64,000 nt of DNA from Pseudomonadota bacterium (GTDB taxonomy: Bacteria > Pseudomonadota > Alphaproteobacteria > Rhizobiales > Xanthobacteraceae). The stretch covers positions 123,501-187,500 of the forward strand of contig JAEXYA010000028.1 of assembly GCA_023451825.1 (NCBI GenBank). Direction: 5' to 3'. Within the stretch, counting starts at the first letter, position 1. Every line of letters begins with the position of its first letter. The notes under the pieces are model-generated. The model did no database searches. It saw only the letters and a list, made by a program, of their open reading frames with translations, and was not told the DNA's origin. The translations under genes were made by a program, and so were the position numbers. This document shows positions 1 to 9,275 of the stretch, one piece after another.

Positions 1-355
1 TGCCTTCGAGCTTGCCGTAGCCGACCTTCACCGAATCGACCATGCCGGTCTTGGTGCGCGCATCCTTGATGCGGTCGACATACTTCCGCTCGTCGCGGAA
101 TTTCAGCGGATCGGCGACGACATCGGGCAGGGCCACATCGTACCAGGTCTCGTTGTCGAACACCGATTTCAGGCGCGCGGTGGCGCCCATGCGCATGTGA
201 TAGTTCGAACCGGGAATGACGAACTGATTGCTCTCGACGTCCTTGTAGAACACGAGTTGGCCGGTATCCGGACATTTGATCCAGAGATTCTCCGGCGTCT
301 CCCGCCGCAGGATGTTGCGGATTTTCGGACGGACGACATTGGTGAGCCAGTTCAT
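1..355 (-). CDS. accD: Acetyl-CoA carboxylase carboxyltransferase beta subunit, 5' part only
   Basis: First 118 codons of AccD, which with AccA transfers carboxyl from carboxybiotin to acetyl-CoA to make malonyl-CoA; the gene runs off the left edge. The ATG at 355 gives MNWLTNVVRPKIRNILRRET, the usual start in this group. Family members from E. coli and most bacteria carry a C4 zinc ribbon here. In this copy only Cys28 (KCPDTG) is visible: the second cysteine is Thr and the distal pair region reads VIPGSNYHMRM with no Cys, so the ribbon cannot bind zinc in the usual way. It lies 105 bp downstream of trpA on the same strand, the common alphaproteobacterial trpFBA-accD order. Identity is sure; the catalytic crotonase-fold domain lies outside the window. 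Confidence 0.93.
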   Translation of the reverse strand, partial: MNWLTNVVRPKIRNILRRETPENLWIKCPDTGQLVFYKDVESNQFVIPGSNYHMRMGATARLKSVFDNETWYDVALPDVVADPLKFRDERKYVDRIKDARTKTGMVDSVKVGYGKLEG

Positions 356-460
356 ATCAGTCTCCGCGTCGCGTGGATCGGGCGTCGCTGTTCGTATTCA
401 TATGGCGGCCCGGGCGAGGCCCGGCAACCGCGGTTCCGCCCCGATACGGGGCAATTCGGC

Positions 461-1293
461 TTATTCTGCGGCCTGTTTGGCGCCGCGGACGCCAGTAGCG
501 AGGGCTGCGGTGAGATCGGCCACGGCAGAAACCGTCTTCGCCGTCGCCTTGCCATCCGCGTCCAGCGAGCCCTTGAGGGCATCGATCAACGCCGTGCCGA
601 CCACCGCGCCATTGGCATGGCTGGCGATGGCCCTTGCGGCCTCGGGCGTGCGGATGCCGAAGCCGACGCAGACCGGCAGCTTGGTATGGCGCTTGATGCG
701 CGCGACGGCTTCGCCGACCACCGACGCATCGGCACTGGCCGCACCGGTGATGCCGGTGACGGAGACGTAATAGACGAAGCCCGACGTGTTCGCGAGCACC
801 GCCGGCAGGCGCTTGTCATCCGTGGTCGGCGTCGCGAGGCGGATGAAATTGATGCCGGCCTTCATCGCCGGGATGCAGAGCTCGTTGTCTTCCTCGGGCG
901 GCAGATCGACGATGATCAGGCCATCGACGCCGGCTTCCTTCGCATCGGGCAAGAATTTTTCGACGCCGTAGATATAGATCGGATTGTAGTAGCCCATCAG
1001 CACGATCGGCGTCTTGTCATCGGTCTGGCGGAAATCGCGCACCAGCTGCAGCGTCTTGCGCAGCGTCATGCCCGCGTTCAGCGCGCGGAGGCCGGCGGCC
1101 TGGATTGACGGACCGTCGGCCATCGGATCGGTGAAGGGCATGCCGAGTTCGATGATATCGGCACCAGCCTTGGGCAGCGCCTTCACGATCTCCAACGCGG
1201 TCGCGGGATCGGGATCGCCGGCCATCACGAAAGTAACGAAAGCCGAGCGGCCTTCGGCGGCGAGTTCGGCGAAACGGGTATCGATGCGGGTGG

Positions 1294-1297
<4 letters not shown>
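461..1297 (-). CDS. trpA: Tryptophan synthase alpha subunit
   Basis: 278 residues, TIM-barrel subunit that splits indole-3-glycerol phosphate to indole and glyceraldehyde-3-phosphate; indole is channelled to TrpB. The acid-base pair is visible as Glu50 (IIELGMPF) and Asp61 (TDPMADGP), with the phosphate-binding GFGIRTPE loop further on. The start is GTG at 1297, which overlaps the trpB stop by 4 bases (GTGA), indicating translational coupling. Length is normal for the family. Last trp gene of the trpF-trpB-trpA block. Confidence 0.97.
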
Positions 1298-2510
<1,213 letters not shown>

Positions 2511-2511
<1 letters not shown>

Positions 2512-3164
2512 CAGCTCGCCAGTTCTTCCGTTGCGCGCGCGGCGCGGATGAAATTGCGGATCATCTCGGGATCCTTGATGCCCGGTGCGCTTTCCACGCC
2601 GGACGAAATATCGACGCCACCGGCGCGCGTGATCCGCACGGCCTCGGCCACATTCGCTGCATTCAAGCCGCCTGACACCATGAAGGGCAGTTTGAGATCG
2701 AGCCCTTCGAGCAGGCGCCAATCGAAAGCAGCACCAAGGCCGCCAGGACGCGTGGCATCCTTCGGCGCCTTGGCATCGAACAAAATGCGATCGCAGACGG
2801 CGGCATAACCGGGCAGCGCGGCGAGATCGGCTGCGGTCTCGACCGCGATCGCCTTCATCACCGGCAAACCGAATTTCTGCTTGATGTCGCGGATGCGGGC
2901 GACGCTTTCCTTGCCATGCAGCTGCAGGATCTGCGGACGCAGCGCCTCGATGCTGTTGGCAAGCAGCGCATCATCGGCATCGACGGACAGCGCCACCTTC
3001 ACGGCCTTTTTCGCCTGACGACCGAGCTTCTCGGCGAGATCCAGCGAGACGTGGCGCGGCGACGGCGGAAAGAAAACAAAACCGACCATATCGGCGCCGG
3101 CGCTCAGCGACGCTTCGAGCGTCTCCGGCGTGGACAGGCCACATATTTTGACGGTCAGGGGCAT
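2511..3164 (-). CDS. trpF: Phosphoribosylanthranilate isomerase
   Basis: 217 residues; Amadori rearrangement of N-(5-phosphoribosyl)anthranilate in tryptophan synthesis. The general base Cys8 lies in KICGLSTPE and the general acid Asp130 in ILFDAKAP; the phosphate site VSGGLNAANV follows. The open frame extends upstream to 3221, but MPLTVKICGL at 3164 matches the family start. First gene of the trpF-B-A unit; the preceding LapA gene is 78 bp upstream, so they may share transcripts. Confidence 0.96.
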
Positions 3165-3242
3165 GCTCTCAACGGCCGCTGCAAACGGGAAAAGGTGGAA
3201 CGGTAAAGCCGGCGCCGGCAATGGCGCGCAGTCGGGCGGGTT

Positions 3243-3635
3243 CTACAACGTCGCGCCGGCCTTGTCTCGCTCGCCGGCCGCATAGCCGGGGGCTGGCAGG
3301 CCCTGTACTGGCCTTTGAGTGGTCGCGCGTGCCGTTGCCATCTCGGCGCGCAGATCGGCCAGCTCACCACGGGCACGGCGCGCATCGGCCTCGTGCTGGC
3401 GGGCGGCGCGTCGCCAGTGGTGCTGCCGGATCCAGGTGGCGGTGCCGCCGGCGATGACGCCGACAATGCCGGTGACGATCAGCACGACGAACAGCGGCAG
3501 GCTTGCACCGATAGAGGGATCCGCACTGTTGAAGGGATCGAAGGAGACCGTCACCAGATGGCGATTGGCCACGGCAAACACGACGAAAAGGATCGCGAGG
3601 GGAATGACGATCAGAGCCGTGAGGAATTTGCGCAT
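3243..3635 (-). CDS. LapA domain membrane protein (DUF1049)
   Basis: 130 residues with an N-terminal membrane span (about residues 5-24), the conserved LapA-type stretch FAVANRHLVTVSFDP, a second span (about 47-67) and a basic, Ala/Arg-rich coiled cytoplasmic tail. In E. coli, LapA (YciS) works with LapB in controlling lipopolysaccharide assembly; whether this copy does so is not shown by the sequence. It lies between ihfB and trpF on the same strand, a common alphaproteobacterial arrangement. No lapB lies next to it. Confidence 0.85.
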   Translation of the reverse strand: MRKFLTALIVIPLAILFVVFAVANRHLVTVSFDPFNSADPSIGASLPLFVVLIVTGIVGVIAGGTATWIRQHHWRRAARQHEADARRARGELADLRAEMATARATTQRPVQGLPAPGYAAGERDKAGATL

Positions 3636-3710
3636 CGATATCTCTCACGTAACAGTGAAGACAGAAACGAGCGAAGCAGAAACGAGGCCGCGCCGACGAT
3701 CGCCGCCCGC

Positions 3711-4034
3711 TTATGCGCTGGCTTCCGAGGCCTGGGCCGGCTCCGGCGCAGACGGATCGCGGTTCAGGCGCTCGCGCATTTCCTTGCCGGTCTTGAAGAA
3801 CGGCACGCTCTTCTGATCCACCGGCACATGCTCACCGGTCCGCGGATTGCGGCCCGCACGCGCCGGACGATGCTTGACGGAGAAAGCACCAAAACCACGC
3901 AGCTCGACCCGATCACCGCGCGCGAGGGCTGCGACGATTTCGTCGAGAATCGCATTCACGATGTTCTCCACATCCCGCTGGTACAGATGCGGGTTGTGTT
4001 CAGCGATGCGTTGGACGAGTTCGGATTTGATCAT
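3711..4034 (-). CDS. ihfB: Integration host factor beta subunit
   Basis: 107 residues, HU/IHF fold. With IHF-alpha it bends DNA sharply at specific sites and supports sigma-54 promoters, recombination and replication. The start MIKSELVQRIAEHNPHLYQ and the arm KHRPARAGRNPRTGEHVPV, with the intercalating Pro of RNPRTG, are typical of the beta subunit. A short Pro/Ala-rich tail (about residues 93-107) extends past the core fold. It is followed after 75 bp by the LapA gene. Confidence 0.96.
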   Translation of the reverse strand: MIKSELVQRIAEHNPHLYQRDVENIVNAILDEIVAALARGDRVELRGFGAFSVKHRPARAGRNPRTGEHVPVDQKSVPFFKTGKEMRERLNRDPSAPEPAQASEASA

Positions 4035-4219
4035 CGAGACGTTGGGCTTTGAAGTGGAGGCTGCATTTCCGTGAAAAAGCGTTGTGCTGTCAAGACGCTA
4101 AATGACTGATAGTGGCCCGGAAAGTGCGTGACAATTGCTCGAAAAGAGGCTTGGCCGCCTGCTCGCAGTGCGGAAGGGTGAGTTGCGGGCGAGCAGCGCG
4201 GCATCTTCTGGATTCAAGC
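4035..4219. other. Intergenic region sppA-ihfB
   Basis: 185 bases between the sppA stop and the ihfB start. No open frame with a plausible start, no RNA gene and no palindromic repeat is recognised. It presumably holds the ihfB promoter, but no convincing -35/-10 pair can be named by eye. Confidence 0.4.
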
Positions 4220-5194
4220 TCAGTTGAGCGACACCGGGCGCCACAGCGCCAGCATCCCGTCGAGACCCATACTATCGACGGCTTGCGCAAAACCGCCCTG
4301 CTCTATCTGGCGCGCGACGGAGGACAAACCTACTGCATTCAGCGTGAGTGAGGTGGCGGCGCGCAGGAAAGTGAGATCGCCGAATTTCGGCGACAATTTG
4401 TAGTCCCGCACGGGCAGATCGCTCTTGATCTTCTTTTCCGACACCAGCCACGCCACCGCGGTCTTTTCATCGCCGATCTGATCGATCAGCTTGAGGCCAA
4501 CGGCCTGGCGCCCCGTGAAAACGCGGCCATCGGCCACTTTCTCGATCTGCGTGTCGTCCATGGCACGGCGGTTCTGCACGAGACCGCGGAACCAGGTGTA
4601 GTTATCCTTGATCAGCGCTTCCAATGCAGCGCGTGCTTCCGGAGAGGGCTCATCGACACCATTGGGCGCGGCCTTCAGCGGCGATGACTTCACTTCCTCG
4701 AGCTTCACGCCAATGGTCTTCATGAGGCCTGCGAGGACGGGGAACTGCACGAGCACGCCAATGGAACCGACCATCGATGTTTGTCGCGCAATGATCTGAT
4801 CCGATGCGAGGGCAGCGATATATGCGCCGGAGGCGGCAACGCCCTCGACCATCACGACCATCGGCTTCTTTTCTTTCAGACGGATCAGCGCGTCATAGAG
4901 CTGCTCGGAGCCGGCCACAGTGCCGCCCGGCGAATTGATCTGCACGATGACAGCGGCAGCCGACGACTTCTCCAGTCGCTCCAGCGCCTCGATGCGCTCA
5001 TTGTTGCTCTGGATCAGGCCCTCAATCTTGATCCGCGCGATGGCGCCAGAGGATGTCTGCGTGCCGGAGCGCGTCGCATAGAGGCCGCCGCCAACGATGG
5101 CGACCACGGCGACAAGCACTGCGATCGTTCGCCAGAAGGTCAGCTTGCGACGCAGCCTGCGGCGATCGACGATCACATCGGAATCAAGCGACAT
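4220..5194 (-). CDS. sppA: Signal peptide peptidase SppA (short form)
   Basis: 324 residues, single-domain SppA that cleaves remnant signal peptides in the inner membrane. One membrane anchor follows a basic start (about residues 20-41, RTIAVLVAVVAIVGGGLYA). The catalytic dyad is visible as Ser122 (VAASGAYIAA) and Lys174 (SPLKAAPN), spaced 52 residues apart as in the B. subtilis enzyme. The oligopeptide-binding loop INSPGGTVAGSEQLY precedes the Ser. It lies upstream of ihfB on the same strand, 185 bp away, and downstream of rpsA. Confidence 0.94.
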   Translation of the reverse strand: MSLDSDVIVDRRRLRRKLTFWRTIAVLVAVVAIVGGGLYATRSGTQTSSGAIARIKIEGLIQSNNERIEALERLEKSSAAAVIVQINSPGGTVAGSEQLYDALIRLKEKKPMVVMVEGVAASGAYIAALASDQIIARQTSMVGSIGVLVQFPVLAGLMKTIGVKLEEVKSSPLKAAPNGVDEPSPEARAALEALIKDNYTWFRGLVQNRRAMDDTQIEKVADGRVFTGRQAVGLKLIDQIGDEKTAVAWLVSEKKIKSDLPVRDYKLSPKFGDLTFLRAATSLTLNAVGLSSVARQIEQGGFAQAVDSMGLDGMLALWRPVSLN

Positions 5195-5319
5195 ACGGCA
5201 CTCCTGAGCGGCAAGACTGCATCCATCGTCTGCGCAGCCTTTCGATGAGGTTTCTGGGATACCTCAATTGCGAGGCAATATGAAGAAAACAAGGTGGCGG
5301 GAGTGTCGCATGCCTCTGT

Positions 5320-5432
5320 CCCTCATGGTGAGGAGGCGCGCAGCGCCGTCTCGAACCATGAGATGGCGAGGCTCGGAGATCGCCGCCATCCTTCGAGACG
5401 CGGCGCAAATGCGCCGCTCCTCAGGATGAGGG
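5320..5432 (+). repeat. Dispersed palindromic repeat, family A, copy 1
   Basis: About 113 bp unit bounded by CCCTCATGGTGAGGAG and CTCCTCAGGATGAGGG, with inner arms TCTCGAACCATGAG and CCATCCTTCGAGACG. Arms and ends are mutually complementary in part, so the transcript can fold into a long hairpin. Same family at 5487, 12962, 31312, 48399 and 50433. Lies between sppA and rpsA. Confidence 0.9.
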
Positions 5433-5486
5433 TAGAGTGGGTCACCGGACAATTGAAACGCGATGTTTCTCTTCCCGCAACGCCGT

Positions 5487-5597
5487 CCCTCATGGTGAGG
5501 AGCGGCCTCTTGGCCGCGTCTCGAACCATGAGATGGCCGGGCTCGGCGCTTGCCTCCATTTTTCGAGACGCCGCTTCGCAGCTCCTCAGGATGAGGG
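5487..5597 (+). repeat. Dispersed palindromic repeat, family A, copy 2
   Basis: Second family A unit only 54 bp after copy 1 and in the same orientation, making a tandem pair in the rpsA-sppA gap. The variable core differs (GCGGCCTCTTGGCCGC against GCGCGCAGCGCC in copy 1) while the outer CTCATGGTGAG and CTCAGGATGAGG ends are kept, as expected of a structure-conserved element. Confidence 0.9.
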
Positions 5598-5613
5598 GTG
5601 GAGTGACCCCAAA

Positions 5614-5643
5614 CAAAAAGGGCCCCGGCAATGCCGGAGCCCC
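5614..5643 (-). terminator. Rho-independent terminator of rpsA
   Basis: On the minus strand, GGGGCTCCGGC and GCCGGGGCCC pair around a short loop, followed by TTTTTG. It begins 27 bases after the rpsA stop. Confidence 0.85.
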
Positions 5644-5670
5644 GATTTGTCATAACGAGCAAGCCTGAGC

Positions 5671-7368
5671 TTACTTGTCGCCGCCCTTGAGGGCCTTGCC
5701 GAGAATGTCGCCCAGGGTCGCGCCGGAGTTCGACGAACCGTACTGTTCGATGGCTTCCTTCTCTTCGGCCACTTCGAGCGCCTTGATCGACACCTGGACC
5801 TTGCGGGCCTTCTTGTCGAACTGGATCACGCGGGCATCGACCTTCTCGCCGACGGCGAAACGCTCGGCACGCTGGTCGTTGCGGTCACGCGCGAGTTCCG
5901 AACGCTTGATGAAGGTGGTGAAGTCGGTGCCGGCGATCTGGACGTCGATACCCGAGTCCTTCACGTCGATCACTTCGCAGGTCACGACAGCGCCCTTCTT
6001 GACGTCGCCCGGCTCTGCGAAGGGGTCGCCTTCGAGCTGCTTGACGCCGAGCGAGATGCGCTCCTTCTCGACATCCACATCGAGCACGATCGCCTTGACG
6101 ACGTCGCCCTTCTTGAAGTTGTCGATGACCTGTTCACCCGGCTGCTTCCAGTCGAGATCCGACAGATGGACCATGCCGTCCACGTCGCCGTCGAGGCCCA
6201 GGAACAGACCGAATTCGGTCTTGTTCTTGACTTCGCCTTCCACGGTCGCACCGACCGGGAACTTCTCGACGAACACTTCCCACGGATTGCGCATGGTCTG
6301 CTTGAGACCGAGCGAAATACGACGCTTGACGCTGTCGACTTCGAGCACCTGCACTTCGACTTCCTGCGAGGTCGAAACGATCTTGCCGGGGTGCATGTTC
6401 TTCTTGGTCCACGACATTTCCGAGACGTGGATCAGGCCTTCGATGCCCGGCTCCAGTTCGACGAATGCGCCGTAGTCAGTGATGTTGGTGACACGACCCG
6501 AGAAACGCGAGTTCAGCGGGTACTTGGCCTCGATGCCCTGCCACGGATCGTCGAGCAGCTGCTTCATGCCGAGCGAGATACGGTGGGTCTCGTGGTTGAT
6601 CTTGATGATCTTGACCTTGACCGTCTGACCGATGGTGAGCACTTCGGTCGGATGGTTGACGCGGCGCCATGCGATGTCGGTGACATGCAGCAGGCCGTCG
6701 ATGCCACCGAGGTCAACGAACGCACCGTAATCGGTGATGTTCTTGACGACGCCGTCAATGACCTGACCCTCTTCGAGGTTCTGGACGAGTTCCTGACGCT
6801 GTTCAGCGCGGGTCTCTTCAAGAACGGTACGACGCGACACGACGATATTGCCGCGGCGACGGTCCATCTTGAGGATCTGGAACGGCTGCGAGTTGTTCAT
6901 CAGCGGCGCAACGTCGCGGATCGGACGGATATCGACCTGCGAGCGCGGCAGGAACGCCACGGCGCCGTCGAGATCGACGGTGAAGCCACCCTTGACCTGG
7001 TTGAAGATAACGCCGTTAACCTTCTCGTTGGCGTTGAACGCCTTTTCGAGCTTGCCCCAGCTTTCTTCGCGGCGGGCCTTGTCACGCGACAGCACGGCTT
7101 CGCCGAGCGCGTTTTCGATCCGGTCGAGGAAGACTTCGACTTCGTCGCCGACCTTCAATTCGCTTTCTTTGCCCGGGGCGGCGAATTCGCGCAGCGCCAC
7201 GCGGCCTTCGGTCTTCAGGCCGACGTCGATGACGGCCATGTCCTTTTCAATCGCAACCACACGGCCCTTGATGACCGAGCTTTCCTGAAGGTTGCCGCCC
7301 GAGAAGGACTCATCGAGCATCGCGGCGAAATCGTCACGCGAGGGATTGTAGGAATCAACAGAAGCCAT
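5671..7368 (-). CDS. rpsA: 30S ribosomal protein S1
   Basis: 565 residues with six consecutive S1 (OB-fold) RNA-binding repeats; the later repeats show motifs such as VKNITDYGAFVDLGGIDGLLH and VTNITDYGAFVELEPGIEGLIH. It binds mRNA leaders and recruits them to the 30S subunit. The open frame extends to 7584, but the family start is ATG at 7368 (MASVDSYNPSRDDFAAMLDE). Downstream of cmk with a 261 bp gap, the conserved cmk-rpsA order; a strong terminator follows. Confidence 0.97.
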   Translation of the reverse strand: MASVDSYNPSRDDFAAMLDESFSGGNLQESSVIKGRVVAIEKDMAVIDVGLKTEGRVALREFAAPGKESELKVGDEVEVFLDRIENALGEAVLSRDKARREESWGKLEKAFNANEKVNGVIFNQVKGGFTVDLDGAVAFLPRSQVDIRPIRDVAPLMNNSQPFQILKMDRRRGNIVVSRRTVLEETRAEQRQELVQNLEEGQVIDGVVKNITDYGAFVDLGGIDGLLHVTDIAWRRVNHPTEVLTIGQTVKVKIIKINHETHRISLGMKQLLDDPWQGIEAKYPLNSRFSGRVTNITDYGAFVELEPGIEGLIHVSEMSWTKKNMHPGKIVSTSQEVEVQVLEVDSVKRRISLGLKQTMRNPWEVFVEKFPVGATVEGEVKNKTEFGLFLGLDGDVDGMVHLSDLDWKQPGEQVIDNFKKGDVVKAIVLDVDVEKERISLGVKQLEGDPFAEPGDVKKGAVVTCEVIDVKDSGIDVQIAGTDFTTFIKRSELARDRNDQRAERFAVGEKVDARVIQFDKKARKVQVSIKALEVAEEKEAIEQYGSSNSGATLGDILGKALKGGDK

Positions 7369-7629
7369 TTGTTCTCCAGATGCGGTATCTTGCCGGCCGT
7401 TCGGGTTAAGGGGCGCAGCGCCTGCGAAGGGCCAAAGGTCCGCAACCTCTGACGACCGCTCTGCATGGAGGTGCAAAAACGGGCCGGCAGGATGCCTTCG
7501 CAAATGATGCGTATTTCCAGCTTGGTATCCGGGACCAGAAAAGAGCGTATCGCAGCTCGAGACCGGGAGCGGGCGCTCCTCCAATGACGGCGGCGGTTTC
7601 GCCTGAGATTCCTCGATGGAGGAGATCGA
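7369..7629. other. cmk-rpsA intergenic leader region
   Basis: 261 bases upstream of rpsA on the minus strand. No credible gene. It must carry the rpsA translation start region and probably a promoter, since rpsA is usually expressed more than cmk, but no motif can be assigned with confidence. Confidence 0.4.
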
Positions 7630-8268
7630 TCAGACCCGCTGCCGGCCCGCTCGGACGGCCTCGACAATGTCGATGGCGGCCCGGACGCCGCCTTCTATAT
7701 CCAAATTGGAATTATCCAGCAAGTATGCATCTTCCGCAGGCTTTAAAGGCGCCACCGGCCGGTTCTGGTCGCGCTCGTCGCGCTTGAGGATATCGGCCAG
7801 GACCAGCGCCTCATCGGCCGCCTCGCCGCGCCCCTTGGCCTCCAGCGTACGCCGGCGGGCGCGGACGACGGGATCCGCGACGACGTAGATCTTCACGTCG
7901 GCGTCCGGACAGATCACGGTTCCAATGTCACGGCCGTCGAGCACCGCGCCAGGCGGTTCCTCGGCGAAATGGCGCTGGAAGTTGAGCAGGGCTTCGCGCA
8001 CACGCGGAAATGCCGAAACGATGGAGGCGGCATCGCCGGCCTGCTGGGTCTTGAGCGCCGGATTGCCAAAATGCTCGGGATCAAGACTTTCGGCCGCATG
8101 AACGGCCTCGATCTCGTTGGTGAGATCGATGCCGCGCTCGATCAGCGCAAAGCCGACCGCGCGATACAGGACGCCGGTATCGAGATGACGATAGCCATAA
8201 TGTTTGGCCAGCCGCTTGCCGAGCGTGCCTTTTCCAGATGCGGCGGGTCCGTCGATGGCGATGATCAT
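7630..8268 (-). CDS. cmk: Cytidylate kinase
   Basis: 212 residues; phosphorylates CMP and dCMP. The P-loop GPAASGKGT (residues 7-15) and the NMP-binding DGRDIGTVICP are visible. The correct start is ATG at 8268 (MIIAIDGPAASGKG), which overlaps the stop of the preceding 139-codon gene by 4 bases (ATGA). The usual neighbour upstream in related genomes is aroA; here a two-gene module is interposed. Confidence 0.96.
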   Translation of the reverse strand: MIIAIDGPAASGKGTLGKRLAKHYGYRHLDTGVLYRAVGFALIERGIDLTNEIEAVHAAESLDPEHFGNPALKTQQAGDAASIVSAFPRVREALLNFQRHFAEEPPGAVLDGRDIGTVICPDADVKIYVVADPVVRARRRTLEAKGRGEAADEALVLADILKRDERDQNRPVAPLKPAEDAYLLDNSNLDIEGGVRAAIDIVEAVRAGRQRV

Positions 8269-8684
8269 TTTGGCGTAGAACTTTCGTGGGTCAGTTCGGA
8301 GCGTGCGCGTCGCAGAGGCCGCTCCTCGGTAAAGATGTTGCGGGAGGCGAATTCGGCCGGGCTGGAAAAGGTGAGATATTCCTTCATGCCGGCATCGTCG
8401 AACGGCGACACGTGCCACGGTCGGTCGAGATATCGCTCTGACGCATAGGCCCAAGCGGGGACCTGCGGAAGCCTGTTTTGGCGGGCCAGATATTCGGCCA
8501 CCCCTCCGAGCAGGCCATTCAATTCCCGATTTGGCGTCACCGCAGGAGGCTCGGCGATCATTGCCGCGCGCAATGCCGGCGTCGGCGCGAGGTAAAACTC
8601 GTCGAGAAACTCGCTCAGCACCTTGCCTTGCGGCGCGCCGGCGGCGATCCGTTCAGCTGTCTGTGCGAGGGTAGTAGGGCGCAT
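8265..8684 (-). CDS. Unknown protein, partner of the adjacent nucleotidyltransferase
   Basis: 139 residues, no signal or membrane span. The N-terminal half is helical-looking; the C-terminal half has a recognisable block, PAWAYASERYLDRPWHVSPF then FSSPAEFASRNIFTEERPLRRA. From memory, blocks of the form W..dp.r.L..PWF...SP..Fr.RNIF...L.RA occur in proteins encoded next to DUF6036/AbiEii-like nucleotidyltransferases, so it may be the antitoxin-like partner; that is inference. Its start overlaps the upstream NTase gene by 32 bases and its stop overlaps cmk by 4 bases, so all are translationally coupled. It has no recognisable HTH. Confidence 0.7.
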   Translation of the reverse strand: MRPTTLAQTAERIAAGAPQGKVLSEFLDEFYLAPTPALRAAMIAEPPAVTPNRELNGLLGGVAEYLARQNRLPQVPAWAYASERYLDRPWHVSPFDDAGMKEYLTFSSPAEFASRNIFTEERPLRRARSELTHESSTPK

Positions 8685-9270
8685 CGGTCGCCAAATCTCC
8701 GGAAAGAAGCCGTTTTAGCACAAAGCGCTGCTTGTCTGCATCCGCCGCGCTGCGCGGGAAGAATTCGCCCAAAATGGCGACGCCCTGTTCGACCTCGGAC
8801 ACATCGAGCACTTTCAGGAGATGCGCGACATCCGACATATCCTGCTGTCCCTTGTCGAAGTCAGACACCCGCAATGCCTTGAGCTTCATCGCGAGCATGT
8901 AGCGCGCAGTCGGGATCAGCACGCAAAGGCCGACCTGATCCGTGCCTCGCGGAAAACTGCCGAAAGCGAGATGATCTCGATCTAACTGGGCGCGATCGCT
9001 GAGATGAAACGTCACCGCATCATTCAGCCAGGTCGGCGACCAATCGTTTTGCTTCTGGATCCGCTCGGTCACCGCGCGCAGCCATTCCGGCCAGTCGCCG
9101 CCAATCTCCGCGATATCGACGTCTTCCGTCGCGAACCGAAAATTGCTCGCCAGCATCAGGGCCGAGCCGCCATAGACGGCGATCTGCAGCTTTGTCCCGG
9201 CCGCAACCGCCGCACGCCCGATCTCGTCGAACGCATCCAGCAGGGCATCGCGGTCGAAGCCTGTTGCCAT
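8653..9270 (-). CDS. DUF6036/AbiEii-like nucleotidyltransferase family protein
   Basis: 205 residues. Residues about 34-54 (YGGSALMLASNFRFATEDVD) show the minimal nucleotidyltransferase pattern: a GGSAL loop and a later D-V-D metal-binding pair. The C-terminal part (KLKALRVSDFDKGQQDMSDV) matches the K.KAL.....D..D.... block seen in AbiEii/MNT-type proteins. Some members of this superfamily are toxins that modify tRNA or other RNAs; substrate and activity here are unknown. It starts 5 bp after the aroA stop and overlaps the next gene, so it sits inside the aroA-cmk-rpsA operon rather than in a separate island. Confidence 0.75.
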   Translation of the reverse strand: MATGFDRDALLDAFDEIGRAAVAAGTKLQIAVYGGSALMLASNFRFATEDVDIAEIGGDWPEWLRAVTERIQKQNDWSPTWLNDAVTFHLSDRAQLDRDHLAFGSFPRGTDQVGLCVLIPTARYMLAMKLKALRVSDFDKGQQDMSDVAHLLKVLDVSEVEQGVAILGEFFPRSAADADKQRFVLKRLLSGDLATDAPYYPRTDS

Positions 9271-9275
9271 GGCGA

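Noticed and set aside
6166..7452. Plus-strand open frame of 428 codons opposite rpsA
   Set aside because: Mirror of rpsA repeats; His/Asp-rich, low-complexity translation without homology.
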